64,000 nucleotides of DNA from assembly GCA_964422185.1 (NCBI GenBank), contig CAYRAG010000001.1:42056-106055 (forward strand). Reading direction: 5' to 3'. The notes under the pieces were generated by a model that ran no database searches, was not told where the DNA came from, and saw only the letters and a program-made list of their open reading frames with translations. The position numbers and the translations under genes are program-made. Position 1 is the stretch's first letter; the number at the start of each line of letters is the position of its first letter. Source of the DNA: CALXCT01 sp964422185. Lineage in GTDB: Bacteria > Bacillota > Clostridia > Oscillospirales > Oscillospiraceae. This document shows, in pieces, positions 25,617 through 37,452 of the stretch.

Positions 25617-26672
25617 CTATCTGCCAAATCCGCCGCCCCGGGATCCGCCGGACGATCCTCCGCCGCCGGAGAAGCCGCCGCCGCGGGATCCGCCGGAGAA
25701 GCCGCCTCCCCGGGAACCGCCGGAGAATCCGCCGCCACGGGAGAAGCCGCCTCCTCTGGGGCCGCCGGAAAAACCGCTGCCACGGGAACCGCCGCCACGG
25801 GAACCGCCGGAAAAGCCGCTGAATCCGCCGCCGGAACCGCCTCCCGACCCTCCGGGCGGCGGCGGGGGCGGCGCGGACATCCACCGTCTCTGGTACCAGG
25901 GGTATCCGGGCCCGTGCCAGAACAGGATGGGCCGGAACACCACCGGCGGGACGCCCATGCCGTAGTACCGCTGGCGGTAGGTGTTATATCTGGCACTGTC
26001 GACGGCGGTGCAGATGAGCAGCACCGCCAGCACCACCAGAACCACCAGCACAACGCCGCCAAAGCCGCTGTCCGGCTCCGCGGGCTGGCTTTGAGGCGCG
26101 CTGCCCTCCAGCATCCCCAGCCCGTAATTTTCCACATAGTAGTAGTTGATGGCGGAAAACAGGCTCAAAATGCCCTCGCCGTAGTCCCCGGACTGCGTCG
26201 GCTCATAGAGGTAGCCGTCCAGATACCGGGTAATCTCCGAATCGTTCATGGGGTAATCCTGCCCTGCGGCCAGGTACGCGTCCCGCTGCGAGAGATCAAT
26301 CACCAGAATCGCGTCCGCGGACGCCAGCCCGATTTCCTCCCCCAGGTTGTAGGCGTAGTCGTCGATGGCCTGGCCGCTGGTACTCCTCACCACCGCCACC
26401 GCGATAATGGAGTCGTAGCGAGCCATCCAGTTGGCGTTGTATACGCAGATCTCCTGCTCCTGCTCGCTGGTCAGCACGCCGTCCTCATCCCAGATCCACT
26501 GCGCGTACTGGGCGATGTCCCGCAGGGTGCGATCCAGTTCCGCCCCGGCAGTCTCGCCCGACTCCGGGAGCGGCTCCGCTTCCGGTTTTCTGGCCTGCCC
26601 GATCACCACTGCCGCGACGATCATCGCAACCGCCAGCGCGATGGCAACCGGCCGCTTTTTCAAAACCTTCAT
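25617..26672 (-). CDS. TPM-domain membrane protein with Gly/Ser/Arg-rich repeat tail
   Basis: This 351-aa protein has an N-terminal membrane anchor or signal (residues 8-28), a TPM-like domain (TPM_phosphatase family, as in YgcG) at about 55-190 with DGVLTSEQEQEI and IGLASADAILVIDL, a second membrane helix near 210-230, and a tail of about 75 residues built from repeats of the type S-R-G-G-G-F-S-G-G. Bacterial TPM proteins are envelope proteins; the domain is linked to phosphatase or photosystem-repair roles elsewhere. ATG 26672 fits AGGAG at 8 bases better than the GTG nine bases earlier. It is last in the XpaC-TelA operon. Confidence 0.85.
   Translation of the reverse strand: MKVLKKRPVAIALAVAMIVAAVVIGQARKPEAEPLPESGETAGAELDRTLRDIAQYAQWIWDEDGVLTSEQEQEICVYNANWMARYDSIIAVAVVRSTSGQAIDDYAYNLGEEIGLASADAILVIDLSQRDAYLAAGQDYPMNDSEITRYLDGYLYEPTQSGDYGEGILSLFSAINYYYVENYGLGMLEGSAPQSQPAEPDSGFGGVVLVVLVVLAVLLICTAVDSARYNTYRQRYYGMGVPPVVFRPILFWHGPGYPWYQRRWMSAPPPPPPGGSGGGSGGGFSGFSGGSRGGGSRGSGFSGGPRGGGFSRGGGFSGGSRGGGFSGGSRGGGFSGGGGSSGGSRGGGFGR
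25620..25860 (-). repeat. Degenerate tandem repeats coding the glycine-rich tail
   Basis: Imperfect units of 12 to 24 bases rich in CCGCC, CGGGA and CGGAG, all in frame with the TPM protein. The units differ in length and third-base choice, as expected for a low-complexity coding tail rather than a CRISPR or noncoding array. Confidence 0.8.
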
Positions 26673-26764
26673 ACGATCCACTCCTTTCCGGAGTCAGGAA
26701 ACGGATCCGGGCCGATCCGCCGGGATCGGGCCTCCCCGGATCCTGACAGAGGAGCCTGCGGGGA

Positions 26765-27967
26765 TCAGCCTCTCAGCTCCAGGAGTTTCTGCTTCAGCTC
26801 ACCCTCAATGCGGCCCAGCTCCGCCTCCGCCTCGCGGCGTTTCTGTGCGCCGTCCTGCTGGATCTTCATCACCTCATCCAGGGTGGAGATCAGCTGCTGA
26901 TTGGTGTGCTGCAGCGTCTCGATGGAGACCACGGAGCGCTCCGCCTCTTTCGCCGTCTCCACGGTTCCCATCTTCAGGGTATCCGCGTTCTTCTTCAGCA
27001 GCTCATTGGTCATATCGGTCACCGCGGTCTGCGCCTCGGTCGCCTGGCGGGAGTGCTCCAGGCCCAGCGCCAGCACCATCTGGCTCTTCCACAGGGGGAT
27101 GGTGTTCACCAGAGAGGACTGAATCTTCTCCAGCATCAGGGAGTCGTTGTTCTGCAGCAGCCGGGTCTGGGGGCCCATCTGCACGGACACCATCCTGGTC
27201 AGCTCCAGGTCATGGAGCTTCTTCTCAAACCGGTTGCACAGATTCGCGAAGTCGTTGTACGCCTGCGCGTCCTCCTGGGAGCCGGACTCGGTCGCCTTTT
27301 TGCGCAGCTCCTCCAGATCGTTGGCGCGCAGATACTCCAGGCGCTTCCTGCCCGCCAGGATGTACATGGTCAGTTCCTTGTAGTATTTCGTGTTCAGCTC
27401 GTACATCTGATCGAACATGGCGATGTCTTTCATCAGCACGACCTGGTGCTGCTCCAGCACCTCCGTGATCCGGTTCACATTGGTCTCCGCCTTGGAGTAG
27501 CTGGCTTTCATGGACTCGATGTCCTGCTTCCTCTTCTGGAAGAAACCGGCGAAGCCTTTCTTCTCCGGCTCCCCGAAAGTTTTCAGCTCCACCACAAGGT
27601 CGGACAGCGCGTCGCCGATCTCGCCCAGATCCTTGGTTCGCACGCTGTTGAGGACATTCTCGGAAAAAGCGGCAATGTTCTTCTGCGCCGCCGCGCCGTA
27701 CTGCAGCACCATGGTGGAGTCCGTGATGTCGATCTTCTGGGAGAAGTCGTCCACCATCTTGCGCTCGGCCTCTGTCAGCTGGCTTTCGTCCAGTTTGACG
27801 GCGTTGGCGTCCCGCTCTTTCTGTGCGGCAGCCGCCGCGGCCGCGTCACCCTCCGCGGGGGCGTCAGGCGTCAGCGTCAGCTGCGGGGCCTCCGGGACAG
27901 CCGCCGCCGCGGCGCTGTCATCCGGCGTCAAAGTCAGTTCCGGGGTCAGGTTCAGATCCTCGCTCAT
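26765..27967 (-). CDS. Toxic anion resistance protein, TelA family
   Basis: This 400-aa protein belongs to the TelA/KlaA family (PF05816). The N-terminal 60 residues are low-complexity (LTLTPD repeats and alanine runs). The rest is almost entirely helical with coiled coils, including LEQHQVVLMKDI, MFDQMYELNTKYYKEL and NTIPLWKSQMVLALGLEH, which are conserved in the family. Members were linked to tellurite and other toxic-anion or envelope-stress resistance; the mechanism is unknown. AGGAGG precedes ATG 27967. It lies 78 bases after the xpaC-like gene, the usual partner in Firmicutes. Confidence 0.92.
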   Translation of the reverse strand: MSEDLNLTPELTLTPDDSAAAAAVPEAPQLTLTPDAPAEGDAAAAAAAQKERDANAVKLDESQLTEAERKMVDDFSQKIDITDSTMVLQYGAAAQKNIAAFSENVLNSVRTKDLGEIGDALSDLVVELKTFGEPEKKGFAGFFQKRKQDIESMKASYSKAETNVNRITEVLEQHQVVLMKDIAMFDQMYELNTKYYKELTMYILAGRKRLEYLRANDLEELRKKATESGSQEDAQAYNDFANLCNRFEKKLHDLELTRMVSVQMGPQTRLLQNNDSLMLEKIQSSLVNTIPLWKSQMVLALGLEHSRQATEAQTAVTDMTNELLKKNADTLKMGTVETAKEAERSVVSIETLQHTNQQLISTLDEVMKIQQDGAQKRREAEAELGRIEGELKQKLLELRG

Positions 27968-28045
27968 AAGGCGTTTCCTCCTTGGCAGTATTGTATTTTT
28001 CTTTCCCGTATTGCGGCCGCGGCGCGTGTCACCGCCGCGGAATTC

Positions 28046-28810
28046 TCACAGTTCCAGCCGGATACCGCTGTCCTCGCTCTTCTCCTCCTGCTGCTCCTGC
28101 GTCCGGGTGTCGTAGATACTGGAGCCGGTGATGCCCTCTCTGGCCAGCATCTGTTCCAGCACACGGATATCGGTGGAGATGTCCAGCGCCTCCTCGCCGA
28201 ACAGGTTGTCCAGCTGCTTGTCGTAAGCCTGAACCAGCGTGTCCAGCATGTCCTCCACTCTCTTTTTCGTGTTGTCGATGTTCTCCCCCGAGATCCCGGT
28301 GGAGTCCATCCTGTCATAGGCGTTGAGGATCTTCAGCGTGGTCGGCAGATAGTAATTCATAAACTGCCGGATCTTCGGCAGCTTTTTGGGATCGGCGATG
28401 ACCTGGGCCACGATCTTCTTCGTCGACTCCTCCAGGTGGTCAATCTGGGCGGAGATCTTCTCGTCCTCAATCGCGTCATTCAGCCGGCGCATCTCAGCCA
28501 CCGCCATGTCCCGCTCCTCGGTCAGCCTGTCCAGATCCGGGTTGCCGGTGCCGGTTTTCTTCTCCGCGGACTTCTTTTTCTCCTCCTGCTTCGGCTTCTC
28601 CTCCTGCTTCGGTTTCTCCGGCTCCCTGTCCTCCGTGATAATCACGGCGTCCGGCCAGATCGCCCTGCCCACGGCATACGCCACCGCGGACAGCACACCG
28701 CAGATCAGAAAGTGGGGCAGCCGGTACAGGGGAAAGATCAGCGCATAGACCAGCCATACCACCCCCACCAGGTAGATGGGCGCGACGGATTTCTTTTTCA
28801 CTCTCGCCAT
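28046..28810 (-). CDS. XpaC-like 5-bromo-4-chloroindolyl phosphate hydrolysis family protein
   Basis: This 254-aa protein matches the XpaC family, which is usually encoded beside telA. Two short membrane helices at about 10-50 are followed by a charged K/E/Q-rich linker and a helical cytoplasmic domain, with conserved FMNYYLPTTLKILNAYDRMD. The family name comes from a Bacillus plasmid phenotype and its function is not established. ATG 28810 has GGAGG at 8 bases; the frame upstream of it is not used. It is the first gene of the operon, behind a TTGACA promoter. Confidence 0.9.
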   Translation of the reverse strand: MARVKKKSVAPIYLVGVVWLVYALIFPLYRLPHFLICGVLSAVAYAVGRAIWPDAVIITEDREPEKPKQEEKPKQEEKKKSAEKKTGTGNPDLDRLTEERDMAVAEMRRLNDAIEDEKISAQIDHLEESTKKIVAQVIADPKKLPKIRQFMNYYLPTTLKILNAYDRMDSTGISGENIDNTKKRVEDMLDTLVQAYDKQLDNLFGEEALDISTDIRVLEQMLAREGITGSSIYDTRTQEQQEEKSEDSGIRLEL

Positions 28811-28865
28811 TGGCTTCCCCTCCCCGGTTCTCCCTCGGCGCGGGTATACCCCGCCCATTTTGCCT

Positions 28866-28895
28866 ATTTTACTCCCGTTTCGCCGTCTCTGTCAA
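28866..28895 (-). promoter_or_regulatory. Sigma-A promoter of the xpaC-telA-TPM operon
   Basis: On the minus strand a perfect TTGACA (28895-28890), an 18-base spacer and TAAAAT (28871-28866), about 55 bases ahead of the xpaC start. Confidence 0.8.
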
Positions 28896-29320
28896 GTTTT
28901 CGCGGCTTTCGGGCCACCCGTCCGGGTTGCCGCGGAGCGGATTTCTCCGACGGAGTCCCCCGCAGGCCCCGGGGCGGGGCATCCCCGGACCGCGTCCGGC
29001 CTCCCGCCGCCTTAGCGCACAGAGCCCCGTACCGGGGCGCCGAACCGTGGAAGAGATCTGCCGCCGTCTCCGCCCGGACGAAATCGTATTCTCTCCTCCC
29101 GGGCCCGCGCACCCTTTCCGGAGTTTTTTCCGTGCGTTTTCACATTCGGCATATTGACTGGATATCTTCCGTTATCCTTGAAGTTTCTTGTCATATATTA
29201 CAATTTTCAGGGCAAAATCCGCCTCGGAACCCCTCCGGCCGCATCGATTCCACCGGGGAAAAAGTCCGACCCGTCCCGAAAAGAAAGCGCCTTTTGCGGA
29301 GAAAAGAATTCCCCGCGCCC
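28896..29320. other. Intergenic region between divergent xpaC and rpe units
   Basis: About 420 bases between two divergent promoters. Short open frames here lack ribosome sites. The part near 29145-29215 is AT-rich. I see no RNA gene or strong hairpin. Confidence 0.5.
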
Positions 29321-29348
29321 TTGTCAAGGCGCCGGAATCTGCTATAAT
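29321..29348 (+). promoter_or_regulatory. Sigma-A promoter of the rpe-recR operon
   Basis: TTGTCA (29321-29326), 16-base spacer, perfect TATAAT (29343-29348). It leaves a leader of about 110 bases before rpe; no known riboswitch is apparent in it. Confidence 0.8.
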
Positions 29349-29465
29349 ACAGGGGTAGAGGTGTGAAATCCTGGAGACCGGCTCAGCGCGGAACGCCGGG
29401 GCCGGCCGGGACGGGCGCGGGGAAATCCGTGCGCCGACACGCATCCGGAAAGGCGGCGTTGCCCC

Positions 29466-30128
29466 ATGATTAAGATTGCCCCCTCCATCCTGTCCGCCGA
29501 CTTCACCGAGCTGGGAAAGGCGGTTCAGGACAGTGCCAGCGCGGATCTGATCCATTTCGATGTGATGGACGGCGCTTTCGTCCCCAACCTCTCTTTTGGC
29601 ATCCCGGTGCTGCAGTCGGTGCGCAAACACACTGACATGTTCCTGGATGTCCATCTCATGATAGAAAAGCCCGTGCGCTACATCGAGGCGTTCGCGAAAG
29701 CCGGCGCGGATCTCATCTCCGTCCACCTGGAGGCGGATCACCCCACCCGCATCGCCGAGGCGCTGGATCTCATGGGGCGGTTCGGCGTGAAAAAGGCGGT
29801 CGCTCTGCGGCCCATCACCTCCGCCAACGCCATTCTGCCGTACATCGAGCAGCTGGATCTGGTTCTGGTGATGACGGTGGAGCCCGGCTTCGGCGGGCAG
29901 AAATTCATGGAGAGCCAGCTGGACACCATCCGCCAGGTTCGGGAGATCATTGACGCGCGCAATCCCGGGTGCGACCTGGAGGTGGACGGCGGCATCTACC
30001 CTGACACCGCCGGGCAGGCCGTGAGCGCGGGGGCCAATGTCCTGGTGGCCGGCTCCGCGGTCTACGGAGAGCCGGATATCCCGGGTGCCATCGCCGCGCT
30101 GCGAAAGGCCGCACTGGCGGGGGCGTAG
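29466..30128 (+). CDS. rpe: Ribulose-phosphate 3-epimerase
   Basis: This 220-aa TIM-barrel enzyme of the pentose phosphate pathway interconverts ribulose 5-phosphate and xylulose 5-phosphate. All family motifs are present: APSILSADF, HFDVMDGAFVPNLSFG (catalytic Asp and metal ligands), LDVHLMIEKP, VEPGFGGQKF and the second catalytic Asp in LEVDGGI, with a phosphate-binding VAGSAVYG loop. Length is normal. It is first in an operon with recR. Confidence 0.97.
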   Translation: MIKIAPSILSADFTELGKAVQDSASADLIHFDVMDGAFVPNLSFGIPVLQSVRKHTDMFLDVHLMIEKPVRYIEAFAKAGADLISVHLEADHPTRIAEALDLMGRFGVKKAVALRPITSANAILPYIEQLDLVLVMTVEPGFGGQKFMESQLDTIRQVREIIDARNPGCDLEVDGGIYPDTAGQAVSAGANVLVAGSAVYGEPDIPGAIAALRKAALAGA

Positions 30129-30173
30129 CGGATCCGGCGCACCCCTGTGTTCTAACACCTGGAGGGTTGCTTT

Positions 30174-30776
30174 ATGCAGTATTTTCCTCCCGCTCTGGAG
30201 AAACTGGTCGAACAGTTTGCCCGGCTGCCCGGCATCGGGCGCAAGTCCGCCCAGCGTCTCGCGTTTTATGTCCTCTCCCTCTCGGAGGAGGAGGCCGCCG
30301 ACTTCGCCGGCGCCATCACCAGCGCCAAGGCGACCATCCGGAGCTGCCCCGTGTGCCAGAATCTCACGGACAGCGACGGCCCCTGCGCCATCTGCTCCAG
30401 CCCGAACCGGGACAGCGCTCTCATCTGTGTGGTCGCCGACCCGAAAGATGTCATCGCCATGGAGCGGGCTCAGGAGTACCGCGGGGTGTACCATGTCCTC
30501 CACGGGGTGATCTCCCCCATGAACCATGTGGGCCCGGATGACCTGCGCATCAAGGAACTGGTGGCGCGGGTGTCCGAAGGCGGCGTGACGGAGGTCATCA
30601 TGGCAACCAACCCGGACACGGAGGGGGAGGCCACCGCGATGTACCTCTCCCGTCTTCTGAAACCCTTTGGCGTGAAGACCACCCGGCTTGCGTACGGGAT
30701 CCCGGTGGGCAGCCATCTGGAGTACGCCGATGACGCCACCCTGATGCGCGCACTGGAGGGACGCCGTGAAATGTGA
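30174..30776 (+). CDS. recR: Recombination protein RecR
   Basis: This 200-aa protein is complete. It shows the helix-hairpin-helix [15 protein letters not shown], the four-cysteine zinc finger (CPVCQN...CAIC), the Toprim block ([10 protein letters not shown]) and the C-terminal [10 protein letters not shown] segment with the Walker-like element. RecR works with RecO and RecF to load RecA at gaps. GGAGGG precedes ATG 30174. In many Firmicutes recR follows dnaX and yaaK; here it follows rpe instead. Confidence 0.97.
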   Translation: MQYFPPALEKLVEQFARLPGIGRKSAQRLAFYVLSLSEEEAADFAGAITSAKATIRSCPVCQNLTDSDGPCAICSSPNRDSALICVVADPKDVIAMERAQEYRGVYHVLHGVISPMNHVGPDDLRIKELVARVSEGGVTEVIMATNPDTEGEATAMYLSRLLKPFGVKTTRLAYGIPVGSHLEYADDATLMRALEGRREM

Positions 30777-31530
30777 TATCCTGCAGCCCGCGAAGGCGAA
30801 GAAACTGGTCTTTCCCCAGTATCTGATCCGCTTTCTGTACCGGCTGACCGCGTTTCTCGTGGTTCTGTACTTCTACCTCTTTCGCCGATCCTCCCTGGAT
30901 CTGACCCGATCCTGGCGATCCATCGGGCTGTTCTCCCCCGCCCACCTGCTGTGTCTGTCCATGGTGGTCATCATGGTTCTCCAGCACCTGCGGGGCCCGG
31001 AGATGTCCATGGGCCGGATGAAACAGTATCCGCAATTCTGCCATATCGACCCGAACTACAACCGGGAGCGGCAGATCGAGGTTCGGAAACAGCAGAACCG
31101 CGGCGCCCTGAAAGTGCTGATTCTCTGGCTGGCGGGCAACGGCGTGGTGGCTTTTCTGTACTTCCGCCACATCATCGGCGTGGCGGAGGTGGTGCTGCTC
31201 AGCGCGTTCTACTACCTCTCCGACATGATCTGCATCCTCTTTTTCTGCCCGTTCCAGCTGTTTTTCATGAAGTGCAAGTGCTGCGTCAACTGCCGCATCT
31301 TCGCCTGGGGCTCGTGGATGATGGCGACGCCCCTCGTCCTGATCCCCTCCCCGTTCGCCCTGGCGCCGGTGCTTTTGTCTCTCTCCCTCCTGATCCGGTG
31401 GGAGATCCACTTCCGCCGCCATCCGGAACAGTTCTGGGAGGGCGCCAATCTGGACATCCGCTGCGCCAACTGCACCGAGCACCTGTGCCGGCTGAAGCCC
31501 GTCGCCCCGCCGAAAAAGAGAGACTGGTGA
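30766..31530 (+). CDS. Polytopic membrane protein with cysteine clusters, unknown function
   Basis: This 254-aa protein is not recognised. Five or six hydrophobic segments are visible (about 24-40, 57-73, 115-130, 140-165, 185-212). CKCCVNC lies in a cytosolic or luminal loop near 168-174, and CANC lies near 235, just before a short basic tail; together they could bind a metal. The start overlaps the recR stop by 11 bases, so it is translated with recR, yet nothing in it suggests DNA repair. Confidence 0.7.
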   Translation: MKCDILQPAKAKKLVFPQYLIRFLYRLTAFLVVLYFYLFRRSSLDLTRSWRSIGLFSPAHLLCLSMVVIMVLQHLRGPEMSMGRMKQYPQFCHIDPNYNRERQIEVRKQQNRGALKVLILWLAGNGVVAFLYFRHIIGVAEVVLLSAFYYLSDMICILFFCPFQLFFMKCKCCVNCRIFAWGSWMMATPLVLIPSPFALAPVLLSLSLLIRWEIHFRRHPEQFWEGANLDIRCANCTEHLCRLKPVAPPKKRDW

Positions 31531-31607
31531 AATTAACGATCGGACAGTCCCCCATCCCTGTGTCTTAAGCCGGGAGTTAAGCTCCCGCCTCTGTCTGCCG
31601 CAACGGC

Positions 31608-31652
31608 GCGGCCTGCGGATCCCTGAAAACGGGTTCGCAGGCCGCTTTCCTG
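31608..31652 (+). terminator. Terminator of the rpe-recR operon
   Basis: A perfect 10-bp stem (gcggcctgcg at 31608-31617 with cgcaggccgc at 31636-31645) with an 18-base loop, then TTTCCTGTT. Confidence 0.75.
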
Positions 31653-32011
31653 TTGCGCGGCCCTGCGTTTCCCCGAAACGGGTGGGAATTTTTCCCATCC
31701 GGGCGGTTCCGGTTCCCTCTCCCGGGCCGGCGCCGCGGGTACGGTTCACGGTATTTCCCGAAGATTTCTTTTAAGGTTTCGCTTAACCTGTTTTGAACCC
31801 CCTTAAGTTGGAGACTAAATGCTTTTAAAAGTGGTTTAACCGGCCCTTATTTTCCCCGTTTTTCCGCATTTTTCTTAAAAATTTCTTCGAAAACCGCGAT
31901 TTTCCTCTTGCAATTTCGTTTTAAAGCACTATAATAATGCCAGCGAAAAAATTAGAGCATCCAAATGTGTTTTTCCCCATTTGTAATTTCAATAAGGAGG
32001 ATCTGATTCCT
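31653..32011 (+). promoter_or_regulatory. AT-rich upstream region and promoter of ppdK
   Basis: The stretch 31755-31935 is far richer in A and T than the rest of the window and holds several TTAA-centred motifs (near 31772, 31786, 31803, 31838, 31876). The promoter is TTGCAA (31908-31913), 16 bases, perfect TATAAT (31930-31935). An 80-base leader follows up to AAGGAGG and ATG 32012. The AT-rich block may act as an UP element or bind a regulator. Confidence 0.75.
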
Positions 32012-34642
<2,631 letters not shown>

Positions 34643-34680
34643 GCACCGCGCAGTCCCGCTGACTTACCGATAAAACAGAC

Positions 34681-34729
34681 AGCCCCCTGGGTACGGAACC
34701 CGCAGGTTCCGCGCCCAGGGGGCTTTTTT
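34681..34729 (+). terminator. Strong intrinsic terminator of ppdK
   Basis: AGCCCCCTGGG pairs with CCCAGGGGGCT across a loop that itself contains a GGAACC/GGTTCC hairpin, followed by a six-T run. Confidence 0.92.
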
Positions 34730-34753
34730 CTCTCCGGATCCGGATGGTGCCGC

Positions 34754-37411
34754 TCAGTCCTTCCTGGACACCACGGCGGTGTCTCCGACTTTTCCCAGGC
34801 CCTCGCTGCCCCGGTTGTACCGGCTGATGAGGCTGCGGATCCGGCCCTGCGTCTGCTCGATCTCCTCATGGAACGCACGGGCGGAGACCCGCGTCGCGCC
34901 GTGGCCCAGGATGATGATCTGCTCCAGATAGTCCGAGGTCGCCACCCGCACCCGGTGCTTCTTCCCGATCTCCAGGGTGGCTTTCTCGATGTAGTTGTCC
35001 GCGGTCTCCGCCTCTCTCGTGTAGACCACATAGATGCTGTTGCGCCGCTCCACCGAGCCGGGATTGCCTCTCACCCGGTAGGCGTCATAGACGAGAATCA
35101 CCTCGCACTGGTGAAATCCCTGGTAGTTGCTCAAAATGTCCGCCAGGGCCTCCCGGGCCGCCGTCACATCCGTCCGGGCGATCTCCCTGAGTTCCTCCCA
35201 CGCGAAGATGATGTTGTATCCGTCCACCAGCAGGTAGTCTTTCCCCGCCGGGCGCTCCCTGATGTCGTAACTGTCCGCCAGCTGCGTCCTGGCGGGTTTG
35301 CGCTGCGGCTCAAACGCCCGGCGGTCCACCCTGCCGTAGGTCCGCTCGAAAATCGCCTGAAGCTCCCTGTCCTCCGCGGCCATGCCGGAATAGCTCCGCC
35401 TGGGCGCTGGCGCCGCGGCGTCCCGCCGCTCCTCTTCCTCCGTCCCCAGGCGCAGACCGCTGTCCACATGGGCAAATTCCCGCACCCGATCCCACTTCAC
35501 CGTGCGGCCTCCGCCGTGTTCGCAGAAGACGGAGTCCGGCGGGTTGTCCGGATCCCGCTCGGGGTCGTAGCCGGACGCGGCGGCAATCTCCTCCTGGTTG
35601 TGGCAGGGGAAGTAGCCCTTCAGCGTGCAGCTGAGCTTTCCCCGCCCTCTGGTATAGGATGCCACCTCCGTCTGGTATTCCCCCAGAGCCGCCACCGGCA
35701 CGGTGCCGGTCAGCACGGCCGGGTCGCTCAGCCCGTCCGGCGGATCGAAGGTGCCCTGCATTCTCTGGATATCCGCCATGGCTCTGCCCAGGCACTCCCC
35801 GGGCACCTCCAGCCGGAAGTCATACCAGGGCTCCAGCAGAACCGGCTGCGCCTGCATCAGGCCCTGGCGCAGGGCCCGGACGGTGGCCTGGCGAAAATCC
35901 CCGCCCTCCGTATGTTTCAGATGGGCGCGGCCCGTGAGGAGCGTAATCCGCACATCCGTCAGGGGCGCGCCGATCAGGACGCCGGGATACCGCCGCTCCA
36001 GCAGGTGGGAGAGAACCAGCCGCTGCCAGTTCAGATCCAGGATGTCGGTGGAACAGGCGCTGACCGCCTGCACTCCGCTGCCGGGGGGCAGGGGCTCCAG
36101 CAGCAGGTGAACCTCCGCGTAGTGGCGCAGCGGCTCATAGTGGCCGATCCCGATCACGGGCTCCGCGATGGTCTCCCGGTAGCTCACGCCTCCGGACTCA
36201 AACTCCACCTCCAGCGCAAACCGCTCCCGGATCACCCGCCGGAGCACCTCCAGCTGCACCTGTCCCATCAGCTGCAGCTGAATCGCCTGCATCCGGGCGT
36301 TCCACTCCAGGCGGAGCAGGGGATCCTCCTCCTCCAGCTGGCTGAGTTTCTGCAGCGCGGTGTGGGGATCCGTGCCGTCCCGCACGCGGACGGTGTAGGT
36401 CAGCAGCGGCTCCAGCGCCGGCTCCGGGCTGTCCGACTCCGCGCCGAGTCCCTGGCCGGGTCTCGTGCGGGTCAGGCCGGTGACCGCGCAGACGCTGCCC
36501 GCCTCCGCCCGATCCACCGCCCGGTATTTCTCCCCGGAGTACACCCGGATCTGTTCCGCTTTCTCCTCCCAGGTCTCCTCCCCCTCGCCCCCGGCGAGGG
36601 GCATCTTCACCCGGAGCGTCCCGCCGGTGATCTTCATCCAGGTCAGGCGGCTGCCCTGGGCGTCTCTGGTGATTTTGAACACCCGGGCGCCGAACTGCGC
36701 CGGCCGGCGGATCTCCGGCGACAGCCGCGCCAGGGCGGTCAGCAGTTCCTCCACACCCTCCAGCTTCAGCGCCGACCCGAACAGGCAGGGAAACACTTTC
36801 CGGCGCCAGACCAGATCCGCCAGCTCCTCCCGGGTCAGGCTGCCGCGCTCCAGATAGCGCTCCAGCGCCGACTCATCGCACAGCGCCGCCTGTTCCCACA
36901 GATCCGCCTCAGGCAGGCTCAGATCCAGGCACCCCTCGCTCAGGCGCTGCTTCAGTTCACCCAGAAGCGCGTCGCGGTCGGTTCCGGGCTGATCCATCTT
37001 GTTGACGAACAGGAATGTGGGGATCTGATACCGCCTCAGCAGCCGCCACAGCGTCTGCGTATGCCCCTGCACCCCGTCCGCGCCGCTGATGACCAGCACG
37101 GCGCAGTCGAGCACCTGGAGCGTGCGCTCCATCTCCGTGGAGAAATCCACATGCCCCGGGGTGTCGAGGAGCGTGAACTCCACATCCTCCACCCGCAGAA
37201 TAGCCTGCTTGGAGAAGATGGTGATGCCTCTCTCCCGCTCGATCTCATCCGTATCCAGAAACGCGTCCTGGTGATCCACCCGGCCGAGTCTGCGGATGGC
37301 GCCGCCCAGATACAGCATTCCCTCGGACAGGGTGGTCTTGCCCGCGTCCACATGGGCCAGCAGTCCCACACAAAGCCGTTTTCCCGCTTCCTGCCCCGAA
37401 TTGCCGTCCAT
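34754..37411 (-). CDS. Tet(M)-like ribosome-associated GTPase fused to a Rae1/YacP (NYN) nuclease domain
   Basis: This 885-aa protein has two parts. Residues 1 to about 650 form an EF-G-type GTPase of the Tet(M)/Tet(O) ribosomal-protection group: G1 AHVDAGKT at 19-26, DTPGH, NKMD, and the C-terminal GYFPCHNQ and NPPDSVFCEHGGGRTVKW blocks. After a linker, residues about 720-870 are a NYN domain of the YacP/Rae1 type (LLVDGYNIIFAWEEL, VILVYDAY, EAETADNYIE, VATSDYLEQ). Rae1 is a ribosome-associated endoribonuclease of Bacillus. The domain-IV loop that carries Y-S-P-V in Tet(M) reads K-H-T-E here, so tetracycline resistance should not be assumed. ATG 37411 follows GGAGGT. It is transcribed alone, divergently from tatD. 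Confidence 0.9.
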   Translation of the reverse strand: MDGNSGQEAGKRLCVGLLAHVDAGKTTLSEGMLYLGGAIRRLGRVDHQDAFLDTDEIERERGITIFSKQAILRVEDVEFTLLDTPGHVDFSTEMERTLQVLDCAVLVISGADGVQGHTQTLWRLLRRYQIPTFLFVNKMDQPGTDRDALLGELKQRLSEGCLDLSLPEADLWEQAALCDESALERYLERGSLTREELADLVWRRKVFPCLFGSALKLEGVEELLTALARLSPEIRRPAQFGARVFKITRDAQGSRLTWMKITGGTLRVKMPLAGGEGEETWEEKAEQIRVYSGEKYRAVDRAEAGSVCAVTGLTRTRPGQGLGAESDSPEPALEPLLTYTVRVRDGTDPHTALQKLSQLEEEDPLLRLEWNARMQAIQLQLMGQVQLEVLRRVIRERFALEVEFESGGVSYRETIAEPVIGIGHYEPLRHYAEVHLLLEPLPPGSGVQAVSACSTDILDLNWQRLVLSHLLERRYPGVLIGAPLTDVRITLLTGRAHLKHTEGGDFRQATVRALRQGLMQAQPVLLEPWYDFRLEVPGECLGRAMADIQRMQGTFDPPDGLSDPAVLTGTVPVAALGEYQTEVASYTRGRGKLSCTLKGYFPCHNQEEIAAASGYDPERDPDNPPDSVFCEHGGGRTVKWDRVREFAHVDSGLRLGTEEEERRDAAAPAPRRSYSGMAAEDRELQAIFERTYGRVDRRAFEPQRKPARTQLADSYDIRERPAGKDYLLVDGYNIIFAWEELREIARTDVTAAREALADILSNYQGFHQCEVILVYDAYRVRGNPGSVERRNSIYVVYTREAETADNYIEKATLEIGKKHRVRVATSDYLEQIIILGHGATRVSARAFHEEIEQTQGRIRSLISRYNRGSEGLGKVGDTAVVSRKD

Positions 37412-37452
37412 TCCGCGCACCTCCGTCTGTCCGCTCCGCATCGGTCTGTCCT

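Noticed and set aside
25617..25860. Possible CRISPR array or satellite repeat
   Set aside because: Units vary in length, there are no unique spacers, and all units are in frame with the glycine-rich tail of the TPM protein.
34754..37411. Tetracycline resistance gene tet(M/O/W)
   Set aside because: The GTPase is related, but the domain-IV loop typical of true tet proteins is not conserved and a nuclease domain is attached, so a resistance label is not justified.
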